In this document: one piece after another, positions 12,613-22,832 of the stretch
How positions within the stretch are numbered: position 1 is the stretch's first letter
Layout of the letters: each line of letters starts with the position of its first letter
NCBI GenBank assembly: GCA_903632075.3
Contig: CAHIKZ030000810.1
Location: forward strand, 352,501 to 416,500
Direction: 5' to 3'
DNA from: Acanthosepion pharaonis
Taxonomy: Eukaryota; Mollusca; Cephalopoda; Sepiida; Sepiidae
Length of the DNA: 64,000 nucleotides
Position numbers and translations under genes: made by a program
The notes under the pieces: generated by a model
The model's input: the letters and a program-made list of their open reading frames with translations, nothing else
What the model was told of the DNA's origin: nothing
Databases searched by the model: none

Positions 12613-15600
12613 CCGTTATATATGGGATCGGATTTCCTACATTTTTCAACCGATTTCAACAAAATTCCCCTATTTTTTTTTGGCAGGTAGTGTTTTTTAT
12701 TGTCTTGCACACTTTTTTCTTTATTTTTACATTCAGAATGCTTTAAAAATTCCATTTACATGGCAATTGTTTATAATAAAATTCTATTCAATCAATAGAC
12801 TCATAATGATTGAAAACAATGTTTTTGTTTGAGTTTGACCAATTCGTAAAAAAAAAACCCCAAAAAACTAATTAAGACATGTGTGTCCATCAACCTTAAA
12901 CAATAATCTTTGTCAATTTTATTTTTCAGTCTTTATGATGGTCGATTACCGTTACGTCCCCAGGCAACGCCGGACTCTACTGCTAGTAGTAACTATGTTG
13001 AAAACTAAACTCGTTATTTTGAAAAAGAAATACATTTACAATTTATTCTGATACCAGTATCATTATTTTATCTGTTTTAAAACTTTTATACGATTGGAGA
13101 CCTTATTAATCAACCATTGTAAATATTTTCAGACACCCCATATGTACATTGTATATTTACCTGGATGAGCTTGTTCTTCAGAATGGGTCTTTTCAGGTGA
13201 AAAATGACAGGAGACATCAGTAGAGTCAAAGGTATCTTCTGAAAACGAGGATACAAAGGAAAAAAAAAAGAAAGTTATACTTATCTACCAAATTCAAAAA
13301 ACAAGAAATATTACAGTCTATTACATTCAAATCAAAAATGAAAATAAAAACTAACAAAGAGGATTTTGAACATTAATTTGGTCTGAAAATAGAAATATGC
13401 ACATATAGCAAGAAAGCTAATTTTTTTTTTTTCTTCTTTCAAAATAAGTGTAGCTATTGGAAGAAGAAAAGAAAAAAGGGATTATGTAGACTCACCACTT
13501 CTGCAAGCAAGAAGGTTGTCCAAGTTTAACTTGTTCGGGCAGTCAGAAACAATTTCTTTTAGGATATTCATTATTTCCACTTGGGATCTTTGATCTAAAG
13601 AGAGGGCAGGAGTCATGAGCTGCTCCTGGTGTTCTCCTTGGACCCCAACTGATAGCACAAGAACCAACACCTGGGGGAAAAAACAAAGATAAAAAATAAA
13701 ACTTTTCCAACTTCAGCCCTGATGGACTTTATCAAGATAAATGTGAAAATTTTCATATTTATACACATAAGCAAAAAAATATTGTCAAATCAGAAAACTG
13801 AAATATCCTGAAAGCTAGCTATATAAAATAAACTAATGTAATTTAGTGCCAAATAAATGAAAGGTGAGTAAATGTTGTTAAAAGTCTCAAGTGATTTCTT
13901 TTAATTTTGCAAATTTTTTTTTTTTTTTACACATGCATTTATGTATAGATAGTGAAAGGTTAGTGTAAATAGGGGATGTTTTTGTATGTATCAATATTTT
14001 TATTACGTCAAATGTAATTTTTAGTAGATACCTGTATATAAATACCATTTAAAATAAAATTGGAGCATCTACTCAAATCTGAGCATCCACTAAAAATAAC
14101 ATTTGCAGTAATAAAAATATGATGGGTGAAAAATAAGATCCATTAATTCTTTACATATCAATATGCAAAAGTAGATCTCTTAGTATAAAATCTATATATT
14201 ATGTGCATATGTATATAATATGGCCAGTTGCTGAATGGTTAGAACGTTTGCTGCCTAGCAATGAGACCCAGGTTTGAATCCCACCATGGTTGATTTGTCA
14301 GGGTGGTGGCTTCTTGATAATATTGTCCTGGGAGATGCGATCCAAGTGTACAGCATCTTTGGAAAATGCCTGAAAACCATAACTTGTTATTCCAAGCCTT
14401 GTAATTGGCTAGACAGAATTATTCAGAAGACATTGATGGTTGTGCTAGTCGCAAGTCATTGTCGCCTTGTTCAAAAAATTTATCACACCAGATTATGTGC
14501 TCTTTCCAAGGTGTTCATTATTTGGGCTACATGGGATATCTTAGGTGCTGATTATTGTGTTATTAATCCTCATTTTATTTTTAATAGCATTTCTTTATAA
14601 ATTATAAGCCCAAGTAAGCATGCATACATACATACATACACAGCATGCTATGCATAAATTGTCATCTAAATTACACAAAAAAGAAAATAACACCGGCATC
14701 TCATTTTAACAGATATATTTACCAAAATTACACAAAAATGTCTTGAAATACTAAACAGTAAATTTATTCAATAAAAAAAAAAAAAAATATCGCCATTGGC
14801 TTCAACTGCATTCTCGAGACGACTTTGGGATATCCTGCAACTCATCAGGACTGCCTCCTTGTTTAAGTTCGTGGATGCTGCCATAATCCTTGCCTTCAGT
14901 TCATCTTTGGTATTACAAGGAGTTTTATCGGTCTCTTGCTCAAATGCGACCCTGCAGTCTGGTGAGTTAGGTGACTAGATGTAAGAGGTGATATGGTTGC
15001 AGAAATTGTCTGTCAGCTATGACTGGGTTCCCCTGCTTGTGTGGCATGGTGCAGTGTCCTGTTGCCAGATGTAGGGTCTGCCAACAGCCACCTTCTTGAC
15101 CCAGAGCAGCACTACCTCCCCAAGGCACTTCATGTAAGCCTCTGTGTTGAATCAGAGGCCCTGTGGGAAGTTGAATGGAGGCATAATGCTACCATCACTA
15201 GTAATCACTCCAAACACCATCATCACCCTCCTTCTACCATACGCCTTTGCGGATGCCTTTTACAATTCCACTTATCTCCTTCCTTCGACAAGAGACATTT
15301 ACACAGATTTATCATTTGTTGCATTTTACTTTAATACAATTGTTTATTTCTTTAAACCTTCATTGTTTCTTCTATGTTCCACCACCATATGCTTATAACA
15401 ACATTGTTAACTAATGAATAATGTCCACGGAACTTCTCATTTAATAATGTTAAAAGATATTGAATTTTTCTAATTCCTCAAGTGTGTTGCAATGAGAAAG
15501 CCTCACCTCCATGCACTCAACCTGACAGAAACATTGCTGTATTAATTTTTATAAGAAGCATTAGAAAGTTTTGTTTTTTTTTTTTAGGAAGAAAGTCAAT

Positions 15601-18600
15601 AAAAAAAAAAAATCTTTTACAAAACATGTACCTTATATATAGGTACCTCCAAAAGATTCACTAAAAAATGCGAGGAAAAAAAAATGCCCCAAGTTGAATA
15701 AAAGTTTTAAAATCTTTGCTTTTATTAAGAGGAAAAAAAATCACTTTTTTTTTTTTTTTTTTTTTTTTCTCAGAGCCTTCAAAATTTTGATTAAAATATT
15801 TTTTCTTTGCACCAGCAAGTGACCATAAATTTTATCTTTTTGTGGTGAAAAACACATTGATTGGAAATTCTAGCAAAAATTAGATAATTGTCAGACTTTA
15901 ATGTAACTTTCAGGACCTATTCACAAATGAATGAAATTATTTTAGAAATTTTAAGAAAATCTTAGCAAAAAAAAATTTTTTTTTTTTTTTTTTTACTTAT
16001 TTAATTTCATGAAATTAAAAATTCTTTTTATTTTTTTAGGACTTACAAGCACATGTCTTTGGAGAAATTAAATCATCAATTTTTAATTTTTTTTTTTGTT
16101 TGTAAAAACTACTCCTCCTGCTTCTAGTTACCAAAAATCTTCTCTGAATCATAAAATAAAATGCAATAAAACTATGACATCTAATCAGAAACTTTTTAAT
16201 TGCTTTTATAAATAAAATATTACTGACACTATTATCTGAAGATAAAGTTGTTTCCTGATGAATAATAAATTTTTACAAAAATTGTTTTCAATTTTTTTTT
16301 TAAATTTTAATAATTTAAGCAGTTACACAATATTTTTGTTAAGTAAAAAATATATTTACTAATCATAAATTGAAAAGCTTAATACAATTCAGCAACTCCC
16401 AGTATTTTAAAAAGTGTGTGTGTGTGTGTGTGCTTAAACATGCCAATTTTTGTAAATGCAGACATCAATACACAACATTATCAGAAAATAAGAGTGCTAA
16501 CTACAGTAAATTTAAAATTTATTGGTAATTTCCTAACATTTTCTCAACAAGTGTCTTTGTAAAATTTTATAGTACCTAAAATACCTAAAATTCAATAAAA
16601 ATATTAGATTACTTTGAACATTTTCCTAAATTTCTAAGATTACTGGGTAGTAAAAAAAAATTATATAAAATGGTGCTCACATTATATTCGAGTAACTTTT
16701 ACAGGTACATCACCCCTGTAGAAAAAATACCAATATAAGTCTCAAGAGAGAGACTTATCAACACCTCCATGTTAAAAAATGCTTTACTGTGATATTTTAA
16801 AGTATTATTTGTTTAAAAAAAATTAAACCATAAATCATGTAACCTTCCTCAAATAAAATTTCAGAAAAGTAAATTTTATTTTTGAAAAATTTTTTAACAA
16901 ATAGATTCATGTGATAACAGATTTTCTAAAATGGCTGTTTTGGCAATTTTAACTAAAAAAAAAAATTATTCTAATCAAATTAAATTCAGCTTGAAATACA
17001 ACAAAGTATTTTGCTTATTAAAAATATTAAATTTAATCTATTAGCTTGGAATTAGAACTAAAATAAAAGCTTGAAGAACGATTTTTCATTTTTAAAAATG
17101 CATTTTAAACTTTAGGTACCGCTTTTCTTTGAAGGTATCTACTTACATACCAAAACAAAAAGCACTCAGAGAGTGCATACTTCCACCAATGCTGCTGAAT
17201 AATCAGGTTACAGAACGTAGAGTATACCAGGACAAAAAAAAAAACCTTGTACTAAGAGGAGATAATACTCATGTGAATATTAAATTTACTATTCTTGATA
17301 ATTTATACTGTTTAAATAAATGTACTATTTTGTAATTTTAACAAAATTGATAAAAAATAAAATATGATCCAAAATTTGTTGTTTCTTCATTTATGATCCA
17401 CTTTTCCAAAAAAATGTCATTGAAATTAATTGAGAACTTTTGGAAATATTGTGTGGACAGTCAAACTGAATGTGTGAATAAATAACCTTTGTCCATCTTT
17501 GCTGGCAGAGGCGAAATAATGGTATACTGATATTTGTTAAACAAAACAAAATCTGGCTGTTCAACACATACTGTTCAGTCACATGAACAGTTGAATACAA
17601 GGAAAAGTTTCATATAAAAATTCATAAACACAAAACATGCTGAGTCTTGGAACTCAAAGCTTGTTTGCCTTCTCCCTTTCAGTAAAGTAACAGATATTAG
17701 AATAAACTGCTCACCTATAGTGGATACTTTGAGTTGCAATAAAGTTTTTTTTTTTAAATAGATGCTCTAAAAATAAATACATCATATACACTGAAAAATA
17801 AAATAAACAGACACAAAATTCTTTGTACAGGAATACCTAGATGGGTCATGCTGAACAAAGATCATTTCCTTTTGTTGTACAATGTATTCTTCCATGTTCA
17901 TAAGAAACATTAGCAGACATTTTAGATTATAAAAACTCACCTTTGCAAAGTCGAGTTCATTGTCACGGTCAAAATTCACTTGTCCACTAAAGTCATAATT
18001 GTAAGAATCTGGAGAGAAGAAGTAAAAAAATTGAAATTATTTTCGTGGTACAATTGATTATCAATCATTTTTGACATGCAAGTACTGATTTTGTAAGTTT
18101 CCTATCATACACGTAACAGAAATAGAACAATTTCAATATTTAAGAGAGGAAAGAGAGAAAAGGGAAAAAAAAAACAAAAAAAAAAACAAACTCCAAATTT
18201 CTAATGTTACACAGTAACTAGACCACCCATAAGTATTTGGTTCCTTTTAAAAGCAGTTCATGATACAAAATTATTATTGAAATTATATAACATTACTTAG
18301 AACAAATGCAATAATAAATTAATAAATGGAAAGGTTTTCAGAATTTATGAAAATGTTTGCATTATTTTCCTAATGAAATTCAACAATAAACATTAAATTA
18401 ATTTATTGCTTCAGGACAAGCAATAAATTAACAATACCAGAATGACATAGGAGGAGGAGGAGGGCTATCATTGTTCTAGGACTATAACCTAACTTTAATT
18501 TGAAACATCCCTTTAATGAAAACATTACTCTACAGGAAAAGAGTTTTTAAGAATGGGATTACAAACTGATATCACACTGAAGGCCTTTTTCTTTGAGTAA

Positions 18601-21600
18601 TAGTAGCTCCAGGGTGATAATTTATACCAATTTTAGTATTTAGCATATTATAATTTTTAAAGTTTGAAGGTTATTCCAAAAACAAACAGCAATTGTCCTC
18701 TTAGGGAGATTTGTATTTATAGAAATGACATAAGGTATGGATGCACTTAGTTTTTTTTTTTTTTTTTTAAAAAGGTAAGGTTTTCAAAATAATAATTATA
18801 TTTATTATGCATACTTGTTTCTTCTTCACATTTATTTCAATATATGTAATAGCAGCAAACCAACATGCATCTATTTATTTACCATCAAGTCATGCAGCAC
18901 AATTTTCCACTTAATGTTTTCACCTATCAAGTACTTGCCAAATATCCAAGATATTTGTTTTAACAAAATGTGCTTATGTTGTGTAGTGAATTGCATAAAT
19001 AGGTTGTGTTATAATGTATGTTTATAATTTTCTACACATAATAATTGTGATATAATGTGCAAGTCTTCGTTCACATACGTGGATTGATATAAGAATGTGT
19101 ACTGAAAACAAATACTGAATTTCCTATTAAAATGCCGTAAAACCAGAAAATTACCCTTGTTCAAGGAACTTCTCATATAATTTTAATGAAATTTGGCACT
19201 GCACTTGGCAGGTGTTCAGGGGACAATATGCTCCTAAATTGGTTGGGGCATTATGTATCATTTAAGCTCTATCATGGAAATACACAAGATTATAGTTTTA
19301 ATATTATATCAATAGATATGTCAAGATGCAAGTAATTTTGCTCCAAGTCCATTTTCAAAAGAGAGAGAGAAAAAAAAAAAAGTAAAAATTCCAATTGCCA
19401 TAATTATGAAGACATTGATTTTATTCCAGAATTAATAAACCCAGCCCTTTTTCTAAACATTAAAGAGGAGAAAAGAAAAGAATCTGGCAAAAGTCAAAAA
19501 CAGAACAATCTACAACATATAAGCATCCAAATCAATCAAGACCTCAAACTAAAAAGAAAGAAAAAATTCTTACCTTCAATAAATTTCTGCACAACTTCAA
19601 AACGTTCTTTTCTGGTGAGCAAATTGGAATAAGAGTTGGAGGTTCTAAATAAAAAAAACAAAAAACAAATGAAATTAATCAAAATTAAAAAAAAGCAAAC
19701 AAACTTAAAAGTTAACCGCTTATATACTATGCTATTCAGATCAGCTTGCCCATATTGGTTGTTATCCTTACGTTTTGATTGTTGGGCACTCTGGCCTTCT
19801 TCAATTGCCAGTCTTCCTACCCAGTAATCCTTATATTTCAATAGAGCGTTCTCACTCCACTTTTCTGTAATTAGGGGAGAGAACTCATGTCAGTTAAGAC
19901 TCATCAGCCTTGTTCTACTTTGCATTGTTTGTTGGATTCTTCAACTGAATCAGAGTATGTGCATTTTCGGCATTACCAGACTCAGAAATTGAACTCACAA
20001 CTTCTAAAGGTACCAGATGCATTTTAACCAATGCTTCAATCTATTATGTCCTGTGTCTCTTAGGCAATATAATGCCAAAATTCCGGAGTCTTAAACTTAA
20101 TATCTGGTGAGGCTGCAGCTATGACCCAACTCGCTTGACCGATAAACTTTTTAAAATTTTTTTTTTACTAATTTTTCCCTGAATACATAGCCCAAGAGAC
20201 ACTCAAGGTAGAGAATTAATGAATGAGGCTGTTGTAAAAATATAAAAGGAGGAGGTAAGAAGTGCAGATTATGAGGATATGTAGGAATGATAATGATTGG
20301 CCCCAAAGTTGAAGAAATTAAGATTGTAACAATTTTGAAAGCATCTTCTCTGAAGTCTATTCCACAAAATTAATGAACATAGATTATCAGAAGTGTTATC
20401 AAAGAAATGGCAATAGAGTAGTGAAAGACTTGCGATGTTTAGGGGGTTGTCTAAAATGGCACAGCTACTCATATCCAAGGATGCCCATCTACTAGGGCGA
20501 CTAGCTAATCCCCGTTGCAGACACTTGCTCAACACCCACAGAGCCCACTTGTGGTTAATACTGCAACTACGTCGAGTGGACCTCAGTTACAGTTTCTGGG
20601 AGAGTGCATATTATCTAGCGTGATCAACAGTCTGAACAAGAGCAGCACGCTAAAACCCTTGGTCACGATAACTTGTGACTTTGTGCTAGCATACCACAAT
20701 CAATGGTTTCCAAAGGGTTCCATCTACCCAATTTCACACATACGGCTTGGGTCAACCTACGGTTTGGTTTTCAGGTGCTGCATGCTGAAATTGTCTCCTC
20801 CAGACCAATAACATAAAGTCACCTTCCCAACAAATCGATCATGGTGAGAAAGCAAATGTTTTAACCACTCAGCCATATGCCCAGGGGTTGTAGGGTTGAA
20901 AATAATTCATCAACTTGACATATACAAGGTCTGATCAAAAGGTATCGGGACTGTTGCTATGGCAACAGAGGTAAAGTACACAGAATGAGGGCACAGATTG
21001 ACTATGAACTGTCACACATACACACATTATAATATTCTCGCTCACCTCCATTGTCTATAACAGTGCTTTGAAGGAAAGTGTGTCTCACCACATCACAGAG
21101 GTTCCATCAGTGACCACGGTGTGTGTAGCATTTTATTTTGCACAACATTGTCCAGGTCAGACAACTACGTTGAAAGGAACAAGATTTCAAGACTTCGAGG
21201 AAATCCAAGACAATGCAATGAGGCAGCTACTTGGTATCCCAAAAATAGAGTTCCAGGAATGCTTCCATCAAAAGAGGCAAGGTTGGATAAAGTGTGTGGC
21301 TTCAGAAAGGGACTACTTTGAAGGAGATTAAATGCTGAATTGATGTGTTTTGTAATTTTCTTTTTCTAGCACCAGTCCTAATACTTTTCAATCAAACCTC
21401 ATATAATCATGCACAAAATGATCTGCCTAATTCTGGGGCATTAATTCAGATTTAGGTCAGTTACACCAATATTATACCCATCAGTTTATGAGGTTCATCA
21501 GCGGGTTGAGTACTACTGCTACGAGAGTAGTACTTAATAGTTAGCAAGCTTGCCTTACTGACAATTACTAATGCAGAGTTCAGTCCTCACTGGGAGATTC

Positions 21601-22832
21601 ATGCTTGTGATAACTGTGCAAGAGCTTGGTGCTAGTGTCTCAGAATTTTCTAGGCAGGTAGGCCCTCTCCACTTGAAAGATTAGTATAACAATCTTCCGA
21701 CTTCTGCTTTTGTGTCATACTACGTAAGGCTTAGTAAATACCAAGTTTCTATATGAATTTATACTAAAGGAGAGATCAACAAACATTGGAAAAATAATAC
21801 AGCTGAAGGAATCTATGCACATGGTTATATTTAAATCATACCATTAATGGGCTAGTTATGATAAGTCACAAGAGTCATAGATCACAAAATAACATTATAT
21901 TTAAGGCTCAGCAAACCCACAACTTGTCTGGATTAGGCAATCAAAATGATAGTAAAGTTCATCTGGTTCGTTAGAAGTGATAAGTTCAATCTCTGGGTCA
22001 GGTAGTAGAGAAACAGACCAGAGGTCATTAGAGAAAAAGGATTGGCATTAAGGAAGAACTTTAACTCTGAGAGATGTTGGAATATGATAGTAAATAGTTA
22101 AACATTCAGACAAGCTTGCTCAGACATTCATGAGTCTATTACGCCATGCATCAAGGTCAGAAGATCATTATGGTGACATTCTGTGTCATGACATAGTTGG
22201 CCATTGTAGGTGGTTGCTGGGCAACCAACCCATCTTGCATCATGGCTAGAGGTTCAGAGCAGTAGATCATTTGCAAGTTCTTGTTTTGCTCACCAGCAGT
22301 GTCCTGCAAAGTGCATTCTGTGTTTGCGTAAGATTGTAGAAATATCAGGGATGGGTCTATAGAGTTGTTACTTTTTAATAAGAGATAACAACAAAGAACT
22401 CATTAGAAGAAATTGACCAAGGGATTCTAGGCTAAAGAATTCATCAACTGTTTGTAATATTGAGGTTCTGACTCGGAACTTCTAAGAACATTTAAAATAT
22501 TGCTTTATTAAAACAAAAGAAAAAAACAAAAACAAAAAAACAGCTTACATAGTGCTCAACAAACTGATCAGTTGCTCTCCATCTCTCAATTCTTGTAAAG
22601 ACTCAATTGTCTCAAGTGGATTTATTGCATTGATCTGGAAAAGAAAGAGCCAGACAAATGACAAAGCTGGTAAATTGGTCACGAGGACAAATTACAGAAT
22701 ACCAGGGAAAAGATATGGATTAAACAAAAACAAAAGAAACATGAAGACAGTTACATCAAAAGGGGTACCATTAGATAAAGAATAAATGCCACATACCCAT
22801 TGGATCAGTGTATCTCTTTTGCTTGGATCCAT
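404..22832 (-). CDS. NuMA-like protein, N-terminal half (9 coding exons, incomplete at left edge)
   Basis: The spliced coding sequence is join(22797-22832, 22549-22634, 19574-19644, 17941-18008, 13496-13670, 13161-13238, 8276-8433, 5260-5298, 404-528) on the minus strand: 836 nt, 278 codons plus two bases. All introns are GT-AG and every phase agrees. Residues 1-145 resemble the hook-type helical domain of NuMA: the stretch ending ELDFAK, then a hydrophobic helix (VLVLVLSVGV), and a C-terminal helix NILKEIVSDCPNKLNL match in order and spacing what I recall of vertebrate NuMA. Residues 146-224 are a Ser/Thr/Pro-rich linker containing SPAST-TPLHSLI, like NuMA's post-hook linker. Residues 225-278 are charged coiled coil including ERHLRSDIELE, close to NuMA's ER-NRDELELE. 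In the NuMA/Mud/LIN-5 family this region engages dynein for spindle positioning. HOOK or CCDC88 proteins share the fold and are the main alternative. Assignment is from memory of the family. Confidence 0.8.
1045..1369 (-). mobile_element. 5S rRNA-tRNA chimeric SINE (copy A)
   Basis: On the plus strand 1,279-1,325 reads like the reverse complement of the 3' half of 5S rRNA: TTACAGCACTTGGTATTCCC, then AAGCGGTCATCCATCTAAAT and ACTGACCAGGC, which is the C-box (GCCTGGTTAGTA-TTGGATGGGAGACCG) region. A tRNA-related body follows on the minus strand, with a tail containing TTTAAATAACCTGCAAGG and GTTGATAAGC, then short ATTGATT repeats. Degenerate and without coding capacity. Confidence 0.65.
2090..2300. 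repeat. Dispersed repeat related to 28.09-28.88 kb
   Basis: CTTCTAAGTGGCAGTCAT, GGATATCAAGAGACAACAAA, and GGTCCATATCAGCAGTCATG recur with substitutions at 28,125-28,245 and 28,697-28,730. In the second copy a hAT MITE interrupts the sequence. The element class is not recognised. Confidence 0.5.
2546..2606. repeat. (AT)n microsatellite
   Basis: About 30 uninterrupted AT units. Confidence 0.95.
2995..3365 (+). pseudogene. Mariner-type transposase C-terminal remnant
   Basis: In broken plus-strand frames this reads RRELWQDKLWLLHHDDNVPA, HNILSIQQFLAKN and later LKGTHFEGVEAIKRAIKTEL and VWQRRMGKC. This matches the last third of mariner transposases, with the second catalytic Asp in an HDDN-PAH motif. 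The SPDLAPCD block carrying the third Asp is destroyed, so the copy is inactive. It lies in an intron of the NuMA-like gene, antisense to it. Confidence 0.7.
3671..3741. repeat. (AT)n(AC)n compound microsatellite
   Basis: An AT run of about 45 bases passes directly into an AC run of about 26 bases. Confidence 0.95.
4019..4070. repeat. (GT)n(AT)n(GT)n compound microsatellite
   Basis: Alternating GT, AT and GT blocks. Confidence 0.9.
4185..4375 (+). repeat. Dispersed repeat related to 24.5-24.8 kb
   Basis: AAAACAATCACAGTAATGAA, then CTGGAATGTTTTTAATTTGC and a CCTGATTGCAAAATG-TATATG block match the reverse complement of 24,505-24,780. A partial copy lies at 23,695-23,755. Possibly a SINE, but no tRNA boxes were clear. 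Confidence 0.5.
4436..4840 (-). mobile_element. 5S rRNA-tRNA chimeric SINE (copy B)
   Basis: Same layout as copies A and C: on the minus strand it begins GGCTTACAGCCATATCACAT (5S 5' end), passes through a shortened 5S part, then a tRNA-like body with GAGTTTGAATTCCAGTCGG, and ends TGGCTTTAAATAACCTAC near 4,470. The 5S portion has lost most of its C-box. Confidence 0.65.
5260..5298 (-). CDS. NuMA-like 39-nt coding exon 8 (coil entry)
   Basis: Acceptor TTTTTTTTCGTTCAG and donor gtgaat bound 39 nt encoding IIQRERNLRRKAE. The pyrimidine tract is strong, the frame is open, and both flanking introns are phase 0, so it fits or can be skipped without changing frame. The sequence is basic and heptad-compatible with the coiled coil that follows. 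Confidence 0.65.
6580..7130. repeat. Dispersed repeat related to 28.75-29.02 kb
   Basis: TTCCAAAGCCTCCATATTGT and the CCACCACACC-GGAAGAG block at 6,958-7,005 recur in altered form at 28,778-28,830, and AACACAATGAAAGAAAGAAA at 7,117 recurs inverted near 28,965. Class not recognised. Confidence 0.45.
7715..7741. repeat. (AT)n microsatellite
   Basis: About 13 AT units. Confidence 0.9.
8276..8433 (-). CDS. NuMA-like coding exon 7 (Ser/Thr linker)
   Basis: Acceptor TTTCCAACCAG and a perfect gtgagt donor; 158 nt. It encodes SIPSKAELQNRSTSTSSLTE, then IMSPFQRINVGFSPASTTPL and HSLITSTGFSSR. SP and TP dipeptides suggest mitotic-kinase sites, as in the NuMA linker, but that is inference. Phase 1 in, phase 0 out. 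Confidence 0.75.
8822..9166. mobile_element. piggyBac-type MITE with TTAA target sites
   Basis: A 337-bp insert (8,826-9,162) lies between TTAA at 8,822-8,825 and TTAA at 9,163-9,166. Its ends are inverted repeats: CACTTCCGCTGCTAAC on the left, and CACTTTCACTGCTAC as the reverse complement of the right end. TTAA duplication is diagnostic of the piggyBac superfamily. There is no transposase, so it is non-autonomous. Confidence 0.75.
10788..10998 (+). repeat. Diverged direct duplication, about 136-bp offset
   Basis: The block ACGTATTCAGTAATATATAG to GGTTTGCATCAGTTTGC at about 10,793-10,843 recurs at about 10,929-10,981 with scattered substitutions. Confidence 0.6.
11085..11215 (+). mobile_element. 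CR1-like LINE 3' end fragment
   Basis: TAACCCCTTGCATTTCAGTG and GCTATCACCTTGCTTGGAGA match the 3' end of the LINE at 57,100-57,145 (TAACCCCTGCGTGCTAGTGG then CTTGCTTGGGGTGAAA). Confidence 0.55.
11815..12005 (-). mobile_element. 5'-truncated SINE of the 5S-tRNA family
   Basis: The tail block GGCTTATCAACCCTTTGAGA then GTTATTTAAAGCTGAAAC matches the tails of copies A-C. Only the 3' part and a trace of the tRNA-like body remain. Confidence 0.55.
12318..12665 (+). repeat. Tandem duplication with GT microsatellite
   Basis: A unit beginning TTATTATAAAACACAGATTG, with GT repeat and GGATCAGATTTCCTACATTT, is present at about 12,328-12,415 and again at about 12,558-12,665. The (GT)n is short in the first copy and about 37 bases in the second (12,574-12,610). 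The offset is about 230 bp. Confidence 0.7.
13161..13238 (-). CDS. NuMA-like coding exon 6 (acidic linker)
   Basis: Acceptor CTCGTTTTCAG and donor gtaaat; 78 nt. It encodes EDTFDSTDVSCHFSPEKTHS and EEQAHP, acidic and Ser/Thr-rich with no predicted regular structure. It bridges the folded domain and the linker. Only this frame is open and it matches both neighbours. Phase 1 on both sides. Confidence 0.75.
13496..13670 (-). CDS. NuMA-like coding exon 5 (end of hook domain)
   Basis: Acceptor TTTTTTCCCCCAG and donor gtgag; 175 nt, the largest exon. It begins with a hydrophobic helix VLVLVLSVGVQGEHQEQL and ends with an amphipathic helix SQVEIMNILKEIVSDCPNKL followed by NLDNLLACRS. The order hydrophobic helix, loop, I-LKEIV/L-x-L-N-L is what I recall of NuMA residues near 110-165. 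Phase 0 in, phase 1 out. Confidence 0.82.
14222..14600 (+). mobile_element. tRNA-derived SINE
   Basis: The head has both RNA polymerase III boxes: A-box-like TGAATGGTTAGAACG at 14,232 and B-box GGTTTGAATCCCACC at 14,271, spaced as in a tRNA. A body of about 300 bp without coding follows. The tRNA fold is too degraded to be a working tRNA gene. Confidence 0.65.
14785..15275 (-). pseudogene. Tc1/mariner transposase remnant
   Basis: The minus strand reads MMVFGVITSDGSIMPPFNFP-QGL, then GRPYIWQQDTAPCHTSR, and NTKDELKARIMAASTNLNKE with a stop between blocks. VFG-SSDG, QQD-APCH and NTKDELKA are landmarks of a Tc1/mariner-like transposase common in invertebrates. The second catalytic Asp (WQQD) is kept, but several stops and a damaged SPDLNPLD block make it inactive. 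Confidence 0.75.
17941..18008 (-). CDS. NuMA-like coding exon 4 (hook domain)
   Basis: Acceptor CTTCTCTCCAG and donor gtgag; 68 nt. Two bases complete an Asp codon, then SYNYDFSGQVNFDRDNELDF and AK. NELDFAK aligns with the SELELAK motif that begins the long dynein-contacting helix in NuMA. Phase 1 in, phase 0 out. Confidence 0.8.
18009..19573 (-). other. Intron between NuMA-like exons 3 and 4
   Basis: About 1.6 kb of AT-rich DNA. I see nothing beyond homopolymer runs and a GGA-repeat patch near 18,452. Confidence 0.6.
19574..19644 (-). CDS. NuMA-like coding exon 3 (hook domain)
   Basis: Acceptor TTTATTTAG and donor gtaag; 71 nt. The first base completes an Ile codon from the previous exon, followed by TSNSYSNLLTRKERFEVVQK then FIE. 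RKERF-VVQKFIE corresponds to the SERLDFVCSFLQ helix of NuMA. Phase 2 in, phase 1 out. Confidence 0.8.
20205..20470 (-). pseudogene. CR1-like LINE ORF2 C-terminal fragment
   Basis: The minus strand reads ASLSLLYCHFFDNTSDNLCS, then LILWNRLQRRCFQNCYNLNF. This corresponds to the VASLSLFYRYFHG and LWNSLP-CFP-SYNL motifs of the CR1/Jockey ORF2 end seen better at 56,750-57,030. Several boxes are damaged. Confidence 0.6.
20480..20885 (-). mobile_element. tRNA-derived SINE-like repeat
   Basis: The minus-strand head starts near 20,884 with GGGCATATGGCTGAGTGGTT then AAAACATTTGCTTTCTCACC, a tRNA-like D-arm/A-box and anticodon region; the B-box is weak. About 350 bp of body follows. Confidence 0.5.
20925..21401 (+). 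mobile_element. Internally deleted mariner with both terminal repeats
   Basis: Left end CAAGGTCTGATCAAAAGGTA, then TCGGGACTG; the reverse complement of the right end reads GAGGTTTGATTGAAAAGTAT, then TAGGACTG. TA dinucleotides flank both. Inside, about 21,150-21,331 encodes LKGTRFQDFEEIQDNAMRQL and ends GWIKCVASERDYFEGD, the C-terminus of a mariner transposase. At about 477 bp it lacks the catalytic core. Confidence 0.75.
22549..22634 (-). CDS. NuMA-like coding exon 2 (hook domain)
   Basis: Flanked by a TTTCTTTTCCAG acceptor and a gtaagc donor; 86 nt. It encodes INAINPLETIESLQELRDGE, then QLISLLSTI, with the last codon split after two bases. The ESLQEL-DG-QLISLL pattern matches the second helix region of NuMA's N-terminal domain. 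Phase 0 in, phase 2 out. Confidence 0.8.

Larger units (their letters stand above)
8434..13160 (-). other. Intron between NuMA-like exons 6 and 7
   Basis: About 4.7 kb. Contains a piggyBac-type MITE (8,826-9,162), a duplicated segment (10,788-10,998), a CR1-like 3' end (11,085-11,215), a truncated SINE (11,815-12,005) and a tandem duplication with GT expansion (12,318-12,665). I see nothing coding in 9,170-10,780. Confidence 0.55.
13671..17940 (-). other. Intron between NuMA-like exons 4 and 5
   Basis: About 4.3 kb. Contains a SINE (14,222-14,600), a Tc1/mariner transposase remnant (14,785-15,275) and long T-runs near 15,740 and 15,975. The part from 15,300 to 17,940 shows no recognisable feature. 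Confidence 0.55.
19645..22548 (-). other. Intron between NuMA-like exons 2 and 3
   Basis: About 2.9 kb. Contains a LINE 3' fragment (20,205-20,470), a SINE-like unit ending in tRNA boxes (about 20,480-20,885), an internally deleted mariner (20,925-21,401) and a possible SINE near 21,480-21,760. Confidence 0.55.

Noticed and set aside
14222..14290. Possible functional tRNA gene
   Set aside because: A- and B-boxes are present, but the acceptor stem and anticodon arm do not pair and a SINE body follows.
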